Origin: Butyrivibrio sp. INlla18
GTDB lineage: Bacteria > Bacillota > Clostridia > Lachnospirales > Lachnospiraceae
Length of the DNA: 64,000 nt
NCBI RefSeq assembly: GCF_900103635.1
Contig: NZ_FMXK01000006.1
Coordinates: forward strand, 62,001 to 126,000
Direction: 5' to 3'
The notes beneath the pieces were generated by a model. The model was not told the DNA's origin. It did not search any database and was given only the letters and a program-made list of their open reading frames with translations. The translations under genes and the position numbers were made by a program. This document shows positions 41,897 through 52,124 of the stretch, piece after piece (position 1 is the stretch's first letter; each line of letters begins with the position of its first letter).

Positions 41897-44725
41897 ATGG
41901 CGAACAAGTGGGTTTATATGTTCAGCGAAGGTAACATGACAATGCGTAACCTTCTCGGTGGTAAGGGTGCTAACCTAGCAGAGATGACAAGCATTGGCCT
42001 TCCAGTACCACAGGGCTTCACAATCACAACAGAGGCCTGCACACAGTATTATGAGGATGGTCGTAAGATCAACGACGAGATCATGGCTCAGGCTATGGAC
42101 GGCGTTAAGAAGATGGAGGAGATCAACGGTAAGAAGTTTGGTGATCTTCAGAATCCTCTTCTTGTATCAGTTCGTTCAGGTGCTCGTGCATCAATGCCTG
42201 GTATGATGGATACAATCCTTAACCTCGGTCTTAACGACGACGTAGTAGCAGCAATGATCAAGGGCAATCCTGATCCTGCATTCGAGCGTTTCGTATACGA
42301 TTCATATCGTCGTTTCATCCAGATGTTCTCTGACGTTGTTATGGAAGTTGGTAAGAAGTACTTCGAGCAGCTCATCGATCAGATGAAAGAGAAGAAGGGT
42401 GTTAAGTTTGACGTAGATCTTACAGCAGCAGATCTTAAGGAACTTGCTGAGCAGTTCAAGGCTGAGTACAAGAAGCAGCTCGGAAAAGACTTCCCTTCAG
42501 ATCCTGTAGAGCAGCTTAAGCTCGCTATCGAGGCAGTATTCCGTTCATGGGATAACCCTCGTGCTAACGTATATCGTCGTGATAACGATATCCCATATTC
42601 ATGGGGAACAGCTGTTAACGTAATGCCTATGGTATTCGGTAACCTTAACAATGAGTCTGGTACAGGTGTTGCATTTACTCGTGACCCTGCAACAGGTGAG
42701 AATAAACTTATGGGTGAGTTCCTTATCAACGCTCAGGGTGAGGACGTAGTTGCCGGTGTTCGTACACCTATGCCAATCGCTCAGATGGAGAAGGAATTCC
42801 CAGAAGCATATGCTGAGTTCATCAAGGTTTGTGAGACTCTTGAGAATCACTACCATGACATGCAGGATATGGAGTTCACAGTAGAGAACAAGAAGCTTTA
42901 CATGCTTCAGTGCCGTAACGGTAAGAGAACAGCTCCAGCTGCTCTTAAGATCGCTTGCGACCTCGTTGATGAGGGACACAAGACTCCAGAAGAAGCTGTA
43001 GCAATGATCGATCCTAGAAACCTTGATACACTTCTTCACCCACAGTTTGATGCTGCTGCTCTTAAGGCTGCAACACCAATCGGAAAGGGTCTTGGTGCAT
43101 CTCCAGGAGCTGCTTGCGGTAAGGTTGTATTTACAGCTGATGACGCTGTAGCTTGGGCTGAAAGAGGCGAGAAGGTAGTTCTTGTACGTCTTGAGACATC
43201 TCCAGAAGATATCACAGGTATGAAGGCTGCTCAGGGTATCCTTACAGTTCGTGGCGGTATGACATCACACGCTGCCGTAGTTGCTCGTGGTATGGGTGAG
43301 TGCTGCGTATCAGGTTGTGGCGACATCAACATGGACGAAGAGAACAAGAAGTTCACACTTGGTGGAAAAGAGTTCCACGAGGGAGACTTCCTTTCAATCG
43401 ATGGTACAACAGGTAACATCTATGATGGTCAGATCGCAACAGTTGACGCTCAGATCGCTGGTGAGTTCGGACGTATCATGGCTTGGGCTGATGAGTTCAG
43501 AAGACTTAAGGTTCGTACAAACGCTGATACACCTGCTGATGCTAAGAAGGCTAGAGAGCTTGGTGCTGAGGGTATCGGTCTTTGCCGTACAGAGCACATG
43601 TTCTTCGAGGAAGACAGAATTGCTGCATTCCGTGAGATGATCTGCTCAGATACAGTAGAAGAGAGAGAAGCTGCTCTTGAGAAGATCCTTCCTTATCAGC
43701 AGAACGACTTCAAGCAGCTCTATGAAGCTCTTGAGGGATGCCCAGTTACAATCAGATTCCTTGATCCACCTCTTCACGAGTTCGTTCCTACAACAGAGGA
43801 CGAGATCAAGAAGCTTGCTGATGCTAAGGGCAAGTCTGTAGACGAGATCAAGGCTATCATCAACTCACTTCACGAGTTCAACCCTATGATGGGTCACAGA
43901 GGATGCCGTCTTGCAGTTACATATCCTGAAATTGCTAAGATGCAGACTAAGGCAGTTATCCGTGCTGCTCTTGAAGTTCAGAAGGCACACGCTGACTGGA
44001 ATGTTAAGCCTGAAATCATGATCCCACTTGTATGTGAGGTTAAGGAGCTTAAGTACGTTAAGCAGGTAGTAGTTGAGACAGCTGATGCTGAGATCGCTGC
44101 TGCAGGTGCTAAGCTTGATTATGAAGTTGGTACAATGATTGAGATCCCAAGAGCTGCTCTTACAGCTGATGAGATTGCTAAGGAAGCTGATTTCTTCTGC
44201 TTTGGTACAAACGATCTTACACAGATGACATTCGGATTCTCTCGTGATGATGCTGGTAAGTTCCTCAATGCTTACTATGACACAAAGATCTTCGAGAACG
44301 ATCCATTTGCTAAGCTTGACCAGACAGGTGTTGGTAAGCTTATGGAAATGTCACTTAAGCTTGGTAAGCCAGTTAACCCATCACTTCACGTTGGTATCTG
44401 TGGAGAGCACGGTGGAGATCCTTCATCAGTTGAGTTCTGCCACAAGATTGGTCTTGACTATGTATCATGCTCACCATTCCGTGTACCTGTTGCTAGACTT
44501 GCTGCAGCACAGGCTGCTATCGCCGAGAAGGCAAGCAAGGCTTCAAGCAAGAGCGTTGTAGATGATGAGACAAAGGCTAAGCTTGAGGATGCTGCAAAGA
44601 AGGCTGAGGAGATCGCTAAGGATCTTGCACAGCAGTCAGCAGAAGTAGCTAAGGCTGGTCTTGAGGGACTTAAGGCTGGATTCGAAGCTGCAAAGAAGGC
44701 TTACAACGATTCTAAGAATAAATAA
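41897..44725 (+). CDS. ppdK: Pyruvate phosphate dikinase with a C-terminal extension
   Basis: 942 residues against ~875 usual. The ATP-grasp N-terminal domain begins with GGKGANLAEM. The phospho-histidine domain has GGMTSHAAVVARGMG and the PEP/pyruvate TIM barrel ends with CGEHGG near 835-840. It interconverts PEP + AMP + PPi with pyruvate + ATP + Pi. The normal fold ends near ARLAAAQAA; about 65 extra residues follow, rich in Ala, Lys and Glu (VVDDETKAKLEDAAKKAEE...), predicted by eye to be helical. Codon use is highly biased and unlike the flanking glycosidase genes, pointing to very high expression. It fits with the PPi-type phosphofructokinase at 24806. Confidence 0.96.
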   Translation: MANKWVYMFSEGNMTMRNLLGGKGANLAEMTSIGLPVPQGFTITTEACTQYYEDGRKINDEIMAQAMDGVKKMEEINGKKFGDLQNPLLVSVRSGARASMPGMMDTILNLGLNDDVVAAMIKGNPDPAFERFVYDSYRRFIQMFSDVVMEVGKKYFEQLIDQMKEKKGVKFDVDLTAADLKELAEQFKAEYKKQLGKDFPSDPVEQLKLAIEAVFRSWDNPRANVYRRDNDIPYSWGTAVNVMPMVFGNLNNESGTGVAFTRDPATGENKLMGEFLINAQGEDVVAGVRTPMPIAQMEKEFPEAYAEFIKVCETLENHYHDMQDMEFTVENKKLYMLQCRNGKRTAPAALKIACDLVDEGHKTPEEAVAMIDPRNLDTLLHPQFDAAALKAATPIGKGLGASPGAACGKVVFTADDAVAWAERGEKVVLVRLETSPEDITGMKAAQGILTVRGGMTSHAAVVARGMGECCVSGCGDINMDEENKKFTLGGKEFHEGDFLSIDGTTGNIYDGQIATVDAQIAGEFGRIMAWADEFRRLKVRTNADTPADAKKARELGAEGIGLCRTEHMFFEEDRIAAFREMICSDTVEEREAALEKILPYQQNDFKQLYEALEGCPVTIRFLDPPLHEFVPTTEDEIKKLADAKGKSVDEIKAIINSLHEFNPMMGHRGCRLAVTYPEIAKMQTKAVIRAALEVQKAHADWNVKPEIMIPLVCEVKELKYVKQVVVETADAEIAAAGAKLDYEVGTMIEIPRAALTADEIAKEADFFCFGTNDLTQMTFGFSRDDAGKFLNAYYDTKIFENDPFAKLDQTGVGKLMEMSLKLGKPVNPSLHVGICGEHGGDPSSVEFCHKIGLDYVSCSPFRVPVARLAAAQAAIAEKASKASSKSVVDDETKAKLEDAAKKAEEIAKDLAQQSAEVAKAGLEGLKAGFEAAKKAYNDSKNK

Positions 44726-44748
44726 TAAATAGTATCTATGCTATTTTG

Positions 44749-44778
44749 AGAGGACTGTCTTTGACAGTCCTCTTTTTT
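44749..44778 (+). terminator. Terminator after ppdK
   Basis: GAGGACTGTC pairs perfectly with GACAGTCCTC around TTT and is followed by TTTTTT. Confidence 0.9.
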
Positions 44779-44950
44779 GCTAAACATAAAAATCCGAAGG
44801 ATGAACAAGAGCACACTTCAGGCTGGCGGATTTCCCAAAAGTGTGGATGGCAAATTATCATATAAGGCGGGTATTCCATGATGATAGTGGATTATGTATA
44901 ATTGAAACGATGCTTTTAGATAGTGAGATATAGGGGAGCGATATACCAGA

Positions 44951-47002
44951 ATGTCTATGATTGAAAATGGTAAGCATGAAATACTAGAACAAGCAGATCT
45001 TATATGGCTTGAAGGTGAAAATGAAGAAAATACTTGGATTTGCTTTCGCAAAGATTTCACATGGAAATCCAATTCCGGGATAAGGGCAATTGCGCAAATT
45101 GCAGTTGATTCTAAGTACTGGCTTTATGTTAATGGAACAATGGTAGTGAGGGAAGGCGGATTAAAACGAGGACCATCTCCTGAAGGAACTTACTTTGATG
45201 AAGTGAATCTGTCAGAACATCTTGTGGATGGAATAAATCATCTTGCAATATTGGTTTGGTACATTGGAAAAAGCGGCTTTTCCCATCTTTCCAGTGGGAG
45301 GGGCGGATTGATGTTTGCAATGGAACTTCCAGATTATAATCTGATTTCCGATTCGTCCTGGAAAGCTCGTAAACATCAGGCCTTTGTAAGACCGGATCCA
45401 GCTGATCCTCCAGTGAATTTTAGATTAGCGGAGCCCAATCTCTATTTTGATGCTTCCATGAATATAGAGAATTGGTTTCAAAGTGATTATGATTTTTCGT
45501 TTTGGGATGATGCTGATGTTTATTTACGCGATAGATGGGGACAACTGGAAAAAAGAATCATACCTCAGTTAAAAGATTATGGGATAACTGAATATCTAAA
45601 TTCGAGTGATGTGAGTGATACTATTGTTTCTGAAGATTCTGTGTTTGAAATGAAACTTCCACACAACGCGCAGTTTTTGCCAATCCTTGAAATCTCTGCA
45701 CCAGCGGGCCTTAAGATAAAGATCTGTTCTGACAATTATGAAGTTGGAGAAACAAAGGATAAGTCTGTGATGGCGGTTTATTATACCAAAGAAGGACATC
45801 AGGGATTTGAAGCTTTTGGCTGGATGAATGGAGAAAGAGCATATTATCACATTCCAGCCGGAATTACAGTACATGGCTTGTCTTACCGTGAGACAGGCTA
45901 TAATACTGAATTTGTTGGCAGATTTGAATGTGATGATGCTTTCTATAATAAATTATGGGAAAAATGTCTCAGAACGCTATATGTTACCATGAGAGATACT
46001 TTCATGGATTGTCCCGACAGAGAACGTACGCAGTGGTGGGGAGATGTCAATATTGAGATGCAGATGTCTCTTTACTGCCTGAATGAGTCAGCGCTTTTAT
46101 TATACAAAAAAGGTGTTGATTCTCTTGTTGGATGGTGGGAGCATACTGGAAAAATGTTGACGGTTGTTCCTTCTGGTACAGATCAGTTTGAACTTCCTAT
46201 GCAAAATCTGGCAGGTATTTGGGGATTTTATTATTACTATGAATACACTGGTGATGTCAGTATACCAGCAACGGCTTATGATATGTCAAAAGACTATCTG
46301 AAGGCATTTGAGATGGGAGAAGATGGTCTTGTACTTCATAGAACCGGAAGCTGGGATTGGGCTGATTGGGGAGCAAATGCAGATATCAAGGTAATGGATA
46401 ATTGCTGGTACTATATGGCTCTTGATAGCGGCATGAAAATGGCTGAACTTTTAGGGCACACAGAGGATATAGCATTTTACACAAACAGGATGGAGTCTAT
46501 AAAGAAGAATTTTGATAAGTATTTCTTAAAGGATGGTTCCTATTACCATAATACTGATAATGGAGTTCCTGATGACCGAGCAAATGCTTTGGCTGTATTA
46601 TCTGGATTAGCAAAACCTGAAAACTATAAGGGAATGCTTTATATTTTGCAGACTGTAGAAAATTCCAGCCCTTACATGGAAAAATATGTATTAGATGCAC
46701 TGTGTGAAATGGGATACATTGATGAAGCCATGCTTCGTATAAAACGTCGATATAAACAAATGGTAGAAGAAGATTATTCCACATTATGGGAGTACTGGAA
46801 TAAGAATGGCACTTTAAATCATGCATGGTCTGGAGGCCCGCTTATTACAATGGCCAAATACATTGCGGGAATCCGTCCGACTGATGTTGGATTTAAGGAT
46901 TATATCGTCAGGCCGCATTTAGGAAAATTAAAATATGTGAAGTGCTGTGTCAAAACCGTAAACGGAGAAATTACGGTGGATGAAAAACGAAAGATGACTT
47001 GA
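44951..47002 (+). CDS. GH78-like alpha-L-rhamnosidase, cytoplasmic
   Basis: 683 residues, no signal peptide. An N-terminal beta-sandwich region (LYVNGTMVVREGG; DEVNLSEHLVDGINHLAILVWY) precedes the (alpha/alpha)6 barrel. DCPDRERTQWWGD at 353-365 corresponds to the DxxRxE catalytic motif of GH78. The C-terminal part ends in a small beta domain with GFKDYIVRPHLGKLKYV, also typical. It should release L-rhamnose from oligosaccharides or glycosides; substitution of the usual G-W-T-G-D by QWWGD may mean a different specificity. AGGGGAGCG lies upstream of ATG 44951 (ATG 44957 is also possible). It is the first gene of the carbohydrate region. Confidence 0.82.
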   Translation: MSMIENGKHEILEQADLIWLEGENEENTWICFRKDFTWKSNSGIRAIAQIAVDSKYWLYVNGTMVVREGGLKRGPSPEGTYFDEVNLSEHLVDGINHLAILVWYIGKSGFSHLSSGRGGLMFAMELPDYNLISDSSWKARKHQAFVRPDPADPPVNFRLAEPNLYFDASMNIENWFQSDYDFSFWDDADVYLRDRWGQLEKRIIPQLKDYGITEYLNSSDVSDTIVSEDSVFEMKLPHNAQFLPILEISAPAGLKIKICSDNYEVGETKDKSVMAVYYTKEGHQGFEAFGWMNGERAYYHIPAGITVHGLSYRETGYNTEFVGRFECDDAFYNKLWEKCLRTLYVTMRDTFMDCPDRERTQWWGDVNIEMQMSLYCLNESALLLYKKGVDSLVGWWEHTGKMLTVVPSGTDQFELPMQNLAGIWGFYYYYEYTGDVSIPATAYDMSKDYLKAFEMGEDGLVLHRTGSWDWADWGANADIKVMDNCWYYMALDSGMKMAELLGHTEDIAFYTNRMESIKKNFDKYFLKDGSYYHNTDNGVPDDRANALAVLSGLAKPENYKGMLYILQTVENSSPYMEKYVLDALCEMGYIDEAMLRIKRRYKQMVEEDYSTLWEYWNKNGTLNHAWSGGPLITMAKYIAGIRPTDVGFKDYIVRPHLGKLKYVKCCVKTVNGEITVDEKRKMT

Positions 47003-47026
47003 GCGTTTTGCTCAAGTCATTGTATT
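46994..47026 (+). terminator. Terminator overlapping end of GH78 gene
   Basis: ATGACTTGAGC pairs with GCTCAAGTCAT around five bases. The following TGTATTTA is only moderately T-rich. The stop codon lies in the left arm. Confidence 0.6.
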
Positions 47027-47117
47027 TATGGGCATTCTAAAGATTTGAATATATGAAAATATAAATTGAATATATCTTTTCAAACAGGAAGATATGATAA
47101 TTGTATTGTTATAATTG

Positions 47118-47129
47118 GCTTGTACAAGC
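47118..47129. promoter_or_regulatory. Palindrome at the AraC-gene promoter
   Basis: GCTTGTACAAGC is a perfect 12-base palindrome directly after a TATAAT (47110-47115), about 30 bases before the AraC-type gene. It would suit a dimeric repressor site. No second copy was found elsewhere in the locus. Confidence 0.35.
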
Positions 47130-47161
47130 TCTAAATTTGGCGGGGAAGGTAGTCTTTCTTT

Positions 47162-49471
47162 ATGAATAAGAGGGGAAATAAAAATATTCTGTTCAAGAAA
47201 TATTTTATTATGTACTTTTTTGTGTTGCTGCTACCTATGGTGATATGCTGCAGCTACTATGCATACATGCTTGCTGTTATTAATCATGATGACATCAACA
47301 CCAGAAAGACTGAGCTGATCCATTCAGCAAGCATCTTTGATACTATTGTGTCAGAGGTGAACTATCTGGGAGATTGTCTTACTTCAAATGTAGAAGTTAA
47401 TCATTTTAAAAATCTTGATAATGTCATGGAGTATCCCAATACCTACAAGATCCATGAGCTCCAGGAAGCTCTGCCAGATCTGTACCTGGTAAATCAGGCA
47501 GTATATGGCTATTATATATTTTTTGATAAGTCGGAAGTTGTTATCAATAAATCAATTGCCTACACTTATGAGCAGTTTTATGATCTATATCTTAGGAAAG
47601 ATAATATCGAAGATTTTGAAAAATGGTCTTTAGATAGAACTGAAGAAAGTAAACATTACGGATTTCTTCCTATGGAAGAATACGAAATCTATGTAAAAAA
47701 GACTAAAGAAAATCTGATCTGCTATACAAGACCTCTTCTTTCTACGACCATTGGAGGGGATGGACATGTAGCTATCTACATAAAAGAGGATGTTGCATCA
47801 TCTGTGATGCCAGCCATGGAAGAAGGCAGTATACAGGTTGTTCAGGATTTTTCGGGAAATATCATATATAAAGCTTTTGATGATGAGATGACTATTAGTG
47901 ATAGTGATATAGAAAATCTTTTGCAGGAAGCTGATGATGAAAAAGATGCAATTCAAAAAGAGGTAAATCTTGGCGGAGAGCAGTATACTATGATCTCACT
48001 TGAATCGGAAGCTTCGGGTATGAGGTACACTAACTTTGTTCCCAACAAGATCATCAATCAAAGACTTACGTACTGCATTCTTTTACTTGTGGCATTTATT
48101 TTTGTAGGTATTTTGGTAGATGTGATCCTTAGTTATCAGATTTCTATCAAGAATGCTACTCCTATAAATGATATGTTAAATAAAATGTCCCTTAAGATAG
48201 AGAGATTTGGCGGACATCAGTCAGCTTTGGCCAGCTTAAAAGAGGCATTTACATATTTGGCAGATTCTAATGACAAACTTTCAAATGCTCTGAATGATCA
48301 AAAACCATATTTGCAGACAGCATTTGTTAACAGACTTTTATTTTCTGGCTTTCAGGAAGAAAAAGAGATCCTCAGAATGGCAGATTATCTACAATATCAG
48401 GTGGAGAACAGGACATTTTGGGTTCTGCTTTTTAGGTTCCATATGGTCATAAATGGAGGCGATGAAGGAGATCAAAAGCTTTTAAATACCTTCTCAGCTT
48501 CTCTTACTGAGCTTATAGATCAAAAGCTTCCAGGAAGTCTTTATACAGACCTTGGAGAAGGACAGCTTGCGCTTATAATGAATACTGAGGCTGCAGGTGA
48601 GGATGAGATAAGGAAAAAGTCCAGTGAACTAGTAAAAAATATAAAGATGCAGATGGCTCCATCACTGGCTGAAAAGATATTTGTATATGGAGGAAGTACA
48701 GAAAGTAGTCCGGATCGCATCAGAGAGTCATATCTTAATGCTGCGTATCTTTGCTACAATGAAGCAGAGCAGATTGAAAATACTATCATTTGGTATGACC
48801 ATAGAGAAAATCACTCAATTGGCTATCCGTCAGCAGATATGCATGTTAAGCTTGTACATTATGTGACAACTGGTGATGAGAAGGGACTTCATGATTATCT
48901 GGAGATGATAGTCACGGAATATTTTATTGAGTCAGACCTTCCTGTATATGTGCAGCACATGCTGATCACAGATCTTCAGTCCACACTCTTTAGGCTGCTT
49001 GACCTTGTAAAGCTCGGTGACAGTGAGTATGCAAGATACTACAAAGAACTTGAAAAGAATCATAACCTGCCTGTACTTAACCAGATCAGAATAACACTTA
49101 ACCTGTTTAAGGAATTATGCCAGTTCATGAACAGACAAAAGAAGATGCAGGATGCAGACATGATAGCTGGCGGCATTGTATCTTATATAGATAGCCATTA
49201 TGGTGATCCGAATCTGTCTCTTTCCATGGTGGCAGATCAGTTTGAGATAAGTCAGCCATATTTATCAAGTCTCTTTAAACAGACTCAGGGAATCAAGTTC
49301 TCAAATTATATAGAAAATATCAGGATTGATAAGGCCAAAGATCTCCTTAGGACTACAGACCTTCCTATAGTTAAGATAAGTGAGATGGTAGGATATGGAT
49401 CTACAAATTCCTTCTGCAGGGCATTTAAGCGAGTGACAGGACTTAATACATCTGAATATAGAAATGACTAA
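47162..49471 (+). CDS. Membrane-sensor AraC-family transcriptional regulator
   Basis: 769 residues. Order: membrane segment (~14-40), extracytoplasmic sensor (~41-300), second membrane segment (~303-325, LLLVAFIFVGILVDVIL), a central cytoplasmic region (~380-600), and an AraC-type double helix-turn-helix at the end (~665-768: LSLSMVADQFEISQPYLSSLFKQ, then VKISEMVGYGSTNSFCRAFKRVTG). This layout is common among Firmicute regulators of oligosaccharide ABC importers, which sense sugars outside and bind DNA inside without a separate kinase. It lies just before the GH2 gene (37 bases) and probably controls the GH and ABC genes. A GGGGAAGG site lies upstream, with unusual spacing. Confidence 0.88.
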   Translation: MNKRGNKNILFKKYFIMYFFVLLLPMVICCSYYAYMLAVINHDDINTRKTELIHSASIFDTIVSEVNYLGDCLTSNVEVNHFKNLDNVMEYPNTYKIHELQEALPDLYLVNQAVYGYYIFFDKSEVVINKSIAYTYEQFYDLYLRKDNIEDFEKWSLDRTEESKHYGFLPMEEYEIYVKKTKENLICYTRPLLSTTIGGDGHVAIYIKEDVASSVMPAMEEGSIQVVQDFSGNIIYKAFDDEMTISDSDIENLLQEADDEKDAIQKEVNLGGEQYTMISLESEASGMRYTNFVPNKIINQRLTYCILLLVAFIFVGILVDVILSYQISIKNATPINDMLNKMSLKIERFGGHQSALASLKEAFTYLADSNDKLSNALNDQKPYLQTAFVNRLLFSGFQEEKEILRMADYLQYQVENRTFWVLLFRFHMVINGGDEGDQKLLNTFSASLTELIDQKLPGSLYTDLGEGQLALIMNTEAAGEDEIRKKSSELVKNIKMQMAPSLAEKIFVYGGSTESSPDRIRESYLNAAYLCYNEAEQIENTIIWYDHRENHSIGYPSADMHVKLVHYVTTGDEKGLHDYLEMIVTEYFIESDLPVYVQHMLITDLQSTLFRLLDLVKLGDSEYARYYKELEKNHNLPVLNQIRITLNLFKELCQFMNRQKKMQDADMIAGGIVSYIDSHYGDPNLSLSMVADQFEISQPYLSSLFKQTQGIKFSNYIENIRIDKAKDLLRTTDLPIVKISEMVGYGSTNSFCRAFKRVTGLNTSEYRND

Positions 49472-49508
49472 AAATAAGATCATATAAACTAAGAGAGGGT
49501 AAGTTATT

Positions 49509-51986
49509 ATGGAAAAAGTATGTATTGATGAAAAATGGACATTTAGAAGGAATTTCGTTGATTCCCTGGGGATGCTGGACGAAGATCCAGGGGAGGTAGT
49601 CAATCTTCCGCATGATGGAATGATCGGCACCAAAGTCTCACCTGATGCACCTGCAAGGTCAGATAGTGGTTATTTTGTAGGAGGCCTTTCTAATTACACA
49701 AAGATGGTTTTTATTCCTGAAGACTGGAAGGATGAATGCGTTGGACTGATGATTGATGGCGCCATGATGAATGTGTCCATAGATGTAAATGGGTGTAAGG
49801 TAGGCAGTCAGCATTATGGTTATGCACCATTCTATGTAGACCTTACTGATTATGTGACCTTCGGAAAAGAAAACAGGATAACAATTAACTGTAATACCAC
49901 AATGTATGTAAACAGCAGATGGTATACAGGATCAGGTTTATACAGAGGCGTTAAGATATGTCATGGTCCAAGAGTTCATGTGCCAGAAAATGGAGTATTT
50001 ATTTGCACCAAGGAAGTGGATGGAAACAGAGCTTATTTGGAAGCAGTTATAGAAGTAGCTAATAGGACTTTGGAAAACAGACTTTGCGAAGTTAATGTAT
50101 CAGTTTTTGATGAAGAAGATGGAAAAGAGAAGAAAAAGACAAAGAGTGTAATACAGGTAAACTCAGGAAAAACAGATACGGCAAGGATTTCGTTCATATT
50201 ACATGATCCAAAGCTATGGGATGCAGAAAACCCAAACCTGTATAAAGTAAAGGTGAGTGTAAAGAGCCTTGGTATTTATAGAACTCATTTTATTCCGGAA
50301 GAAAAATTCAAGGCAGATGAGACAGAGACCCTCTTTGGTGTCAGAACTATTACAGCAGATGCTGAAAGAGGACTTAGAATAAATGGAAAAGAAGTTAAAT
50401 TAAAGGGCGGATGCCTTCATCATGACAATGGACTTTTAGGGGCTGTTTCATTATATGAAGCAGAAGAAAGAAAGATAAAAAAGCTTAAAGAATCAGGCTT
50501 TAATGCGGTTCGAACAGCACATAATCCTCCATCTTCAGCATTTATTGAAGCTTGTGACAGACTTGGAATGTATGTTTTTGATGAAGCTTTTGATGCCTGG
50601 GGAATGGCAAAGCGTGGCGGAGATTATAGCCAGTTTTTTGCATCTGACTGGGAAAAAGACCTTACAGCCTTTGTAAAAAGAGACAGGAATCATCCATCTG
50701 TTATCCTTTGGTCTACAGGTAACGAGATACCTGAAAGAGGAGGCCTCGATAATGGATATACACTTGCTAAAGAACTTTGTGACATGATCAGAGAGATTGA
50801 TGCAACTAGACCAATAAGTAATGGCATCTGTTCATACTGGGGAGGTCTTGACGATGATCTCATGAAGGGACAAAGTCAAAATCAAAACTCTTCAGAGGGA
50901 CTTATAAGTACAAGCTGGGAAACTATGTCAGAGCCCTTTACAAACGGACTTGATATTGTGGGATACAACTACATGGAAGGACTGTATGAAAGAGATCATG
51001 AGATGTTCCCTGATAGAGTGATCCTTGGATCTGAGAATTTCCCAAGAGAAATAGGCTTTAGATGGCCACTGGTAGAAAGACTCCCATATGTTATAGGAGA
51101 GTTTACCTGGACAGCCTGGGACTACATTGGAGAAGCGGGAATTGGTAAGGCTGAGTATGTTGATGAAAATGACCCAAAGGCAAAGTCAGGAGGATGGTAC
51201 CTGATGCCTCCGACCTCATCACCATATCCATGGAGACTTGCAAATGATGCCGACTATGATATTACAGGTTTTATGCTACCACAAGGAGCCTACAGAAGTG
51301 TAGTATGGGGAAGCGACAAGACATATGTTTATTCAATGCATCCTGATACCTTTGGAAAAGTAGAGATGATGACTCCATGGGGATTCACAGAAGTCAGAAA
51401 GAACTGGAACTATGAAGGTTATGAAAACAGGAATATAAAGATCGTTGTATTTTCAAAGGCGGAAGAAGTAGAAGTTCTTGTAAATGGAAAGAGCCTTGGA
51501 AGAAAGAAGGTAAGTTTGGAAAAACCATTACCAAACTCAGTTTCTTTTGAGACAGAGTATGTTCCAGGTAAAGTGGAAGCTATAAGCTATGAAAAAGGCT
51601 CTGAAGTTAGCAGAGATAAGATTGTTACTACTAAGGCACCTCACAGCTTAAGACTTATTCCTGAAAAGAAAGAGATGAAAGCTGATGGACATTCACTTAT
51701 TTATGTTGGAGTAGAAGTCATTGACGAAGATGGAAATGTAGTTTCTGATGCAAAGATCAGTTTAAAGGCTGAACTTGCAAGTAAAAATAAAGGAACAACT
51801 ATTGCAGGCTTTGGATCAGCTAATCCTGTTACAGAAGATAATTATACTGATGGAGATACAACTTCATTTAGAGGAAGAGCAACAGTAATTCTTCGTTCAG
51901 GATATGAAAACGAAATTGTAACACTAAAGATATCTGCAAATGGTCTAAATTCTATTGAGGAAGATTTTAAGATTGGAAACATCTGA
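49509..51986 (+). CDS. GH2 beta-galactosidase-like glycosidase, cytoplasmic
   Basis: 825 residues, no signal. The GH2 sugar-binding and immunoglobulin-like domains (VVNLPHDGMIG; SGLYRGVKI) precede the TIM barrel with GGCLHHDNGLLG, RTAHNPPSSAFIEACDRLG, the acid/base E406 in STGNE and nucleophile E531 in IGEFTWTAWDYIGE. From ~600 there is a DUF4982-like domain (VLVNGKSLGRKKV) and an Ig-like C-terminal domain (SLRLIPEKKEMKADG). This layout is typical of bacterial GH2 beta-galactosidases, though galacturonidase or other activities occur. A terminator follows, so it may be co-transcribed with the AraC gene. Confidence 0.88.
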   Translation: MEKVCIDEKWTFRRNFVDSLGMLDEDPGEVVNLPHDGMIGTKVSPDAPARSDSGYFVGGLSNYTKMVFIPEDWKDECVGLMIDGAMMNVSIDVNGCKVGSQHYGYAPFYVDLTDYVTFGKENRITINCNTTMYVNSRWYTGSGLYRGVKICHGPRVHVPENGVFICTKEVDGNRAYLEAVIEVANRTLENRLCEVNVSVFDEEDGKEKKKTKSVIQVNSGKTDTARISFILHDPKLWDAENPNLYKVKVSVKSLGIYRTHFIPEEKFKADETETLFGVRTITADAERGLRINGKEVKLKGGCLHHDNGLLGAVSLYEAEERKIKKLKESGFNAVRTAHNPPSSAFIEACDRLGMYVFDEAFDAWGMAKRGGDYSQFFASDWEKDLTAFVKRDRNHPSVILWSTGNEIPERGGLDNGYTLAKELCDMIREIDATRPISNGICSYWGGLDDDLMKGQSQNQNSSEGLISTSWETMSEPFTNGLDIVGYNYMEGLYERDHEMFPDRVILGSENFPREIGFRWPLVERLPYVIGEFTWTAWDYIGEAGIGKAEYVDENDPKAKSGGWYLMPPTSSPYPWRLANDADYDITGFMLPQGAYRSVVWGSDKTYVYSMHPDTFGKVEMMTPWGFTEVRKNWNYEGYENRNIKIVVFSKAEEVEVLVNGKSLGRKKVSLEKPLPNSVSFETEYVPGKVEAISYEKGSEVSRDKIVTTKAPHSLRLIPEKKEMKADGHSLIYVGVEVIDEDGNVVSDAKISLKAELASKNKGTTIAGFGSANPVTEDNYTDGDTTSFRGRATVILRSGYENEIVTLKISANGLNSIEEDFKIGNI

Positions 51987-52003
51987 ATATAAAAACACTG
52001 ATA

Positions 52004-52033
52004 AAAAGGGGCCTTCGGGCCCCTTTTAAATTT
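52004..52033 (+). terminator. Terminator after GH2 gene
   Basis: AAAAGGGGCC pairs with GGCCCCTTTT around TTCG and is followed by AAATTTTG. The stable UUCG-type loop makes it strong. Confidence 0.85.
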
Positions 52034-52124
52034 TGAATATTCCAAAAAAACATTGTATATAGATTTTTTTTCCGGAAAGAAATAATAATTGAACCATCAA
52101 ATCTGACGGAAGGAAAAAAGCTAA

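Noticed and set aside
42599..43039. 146-codon minus-strand frame within ppdK
   Set aside because: It is the antisense of strongly codon-biased ppdK sequence and has no start signal.
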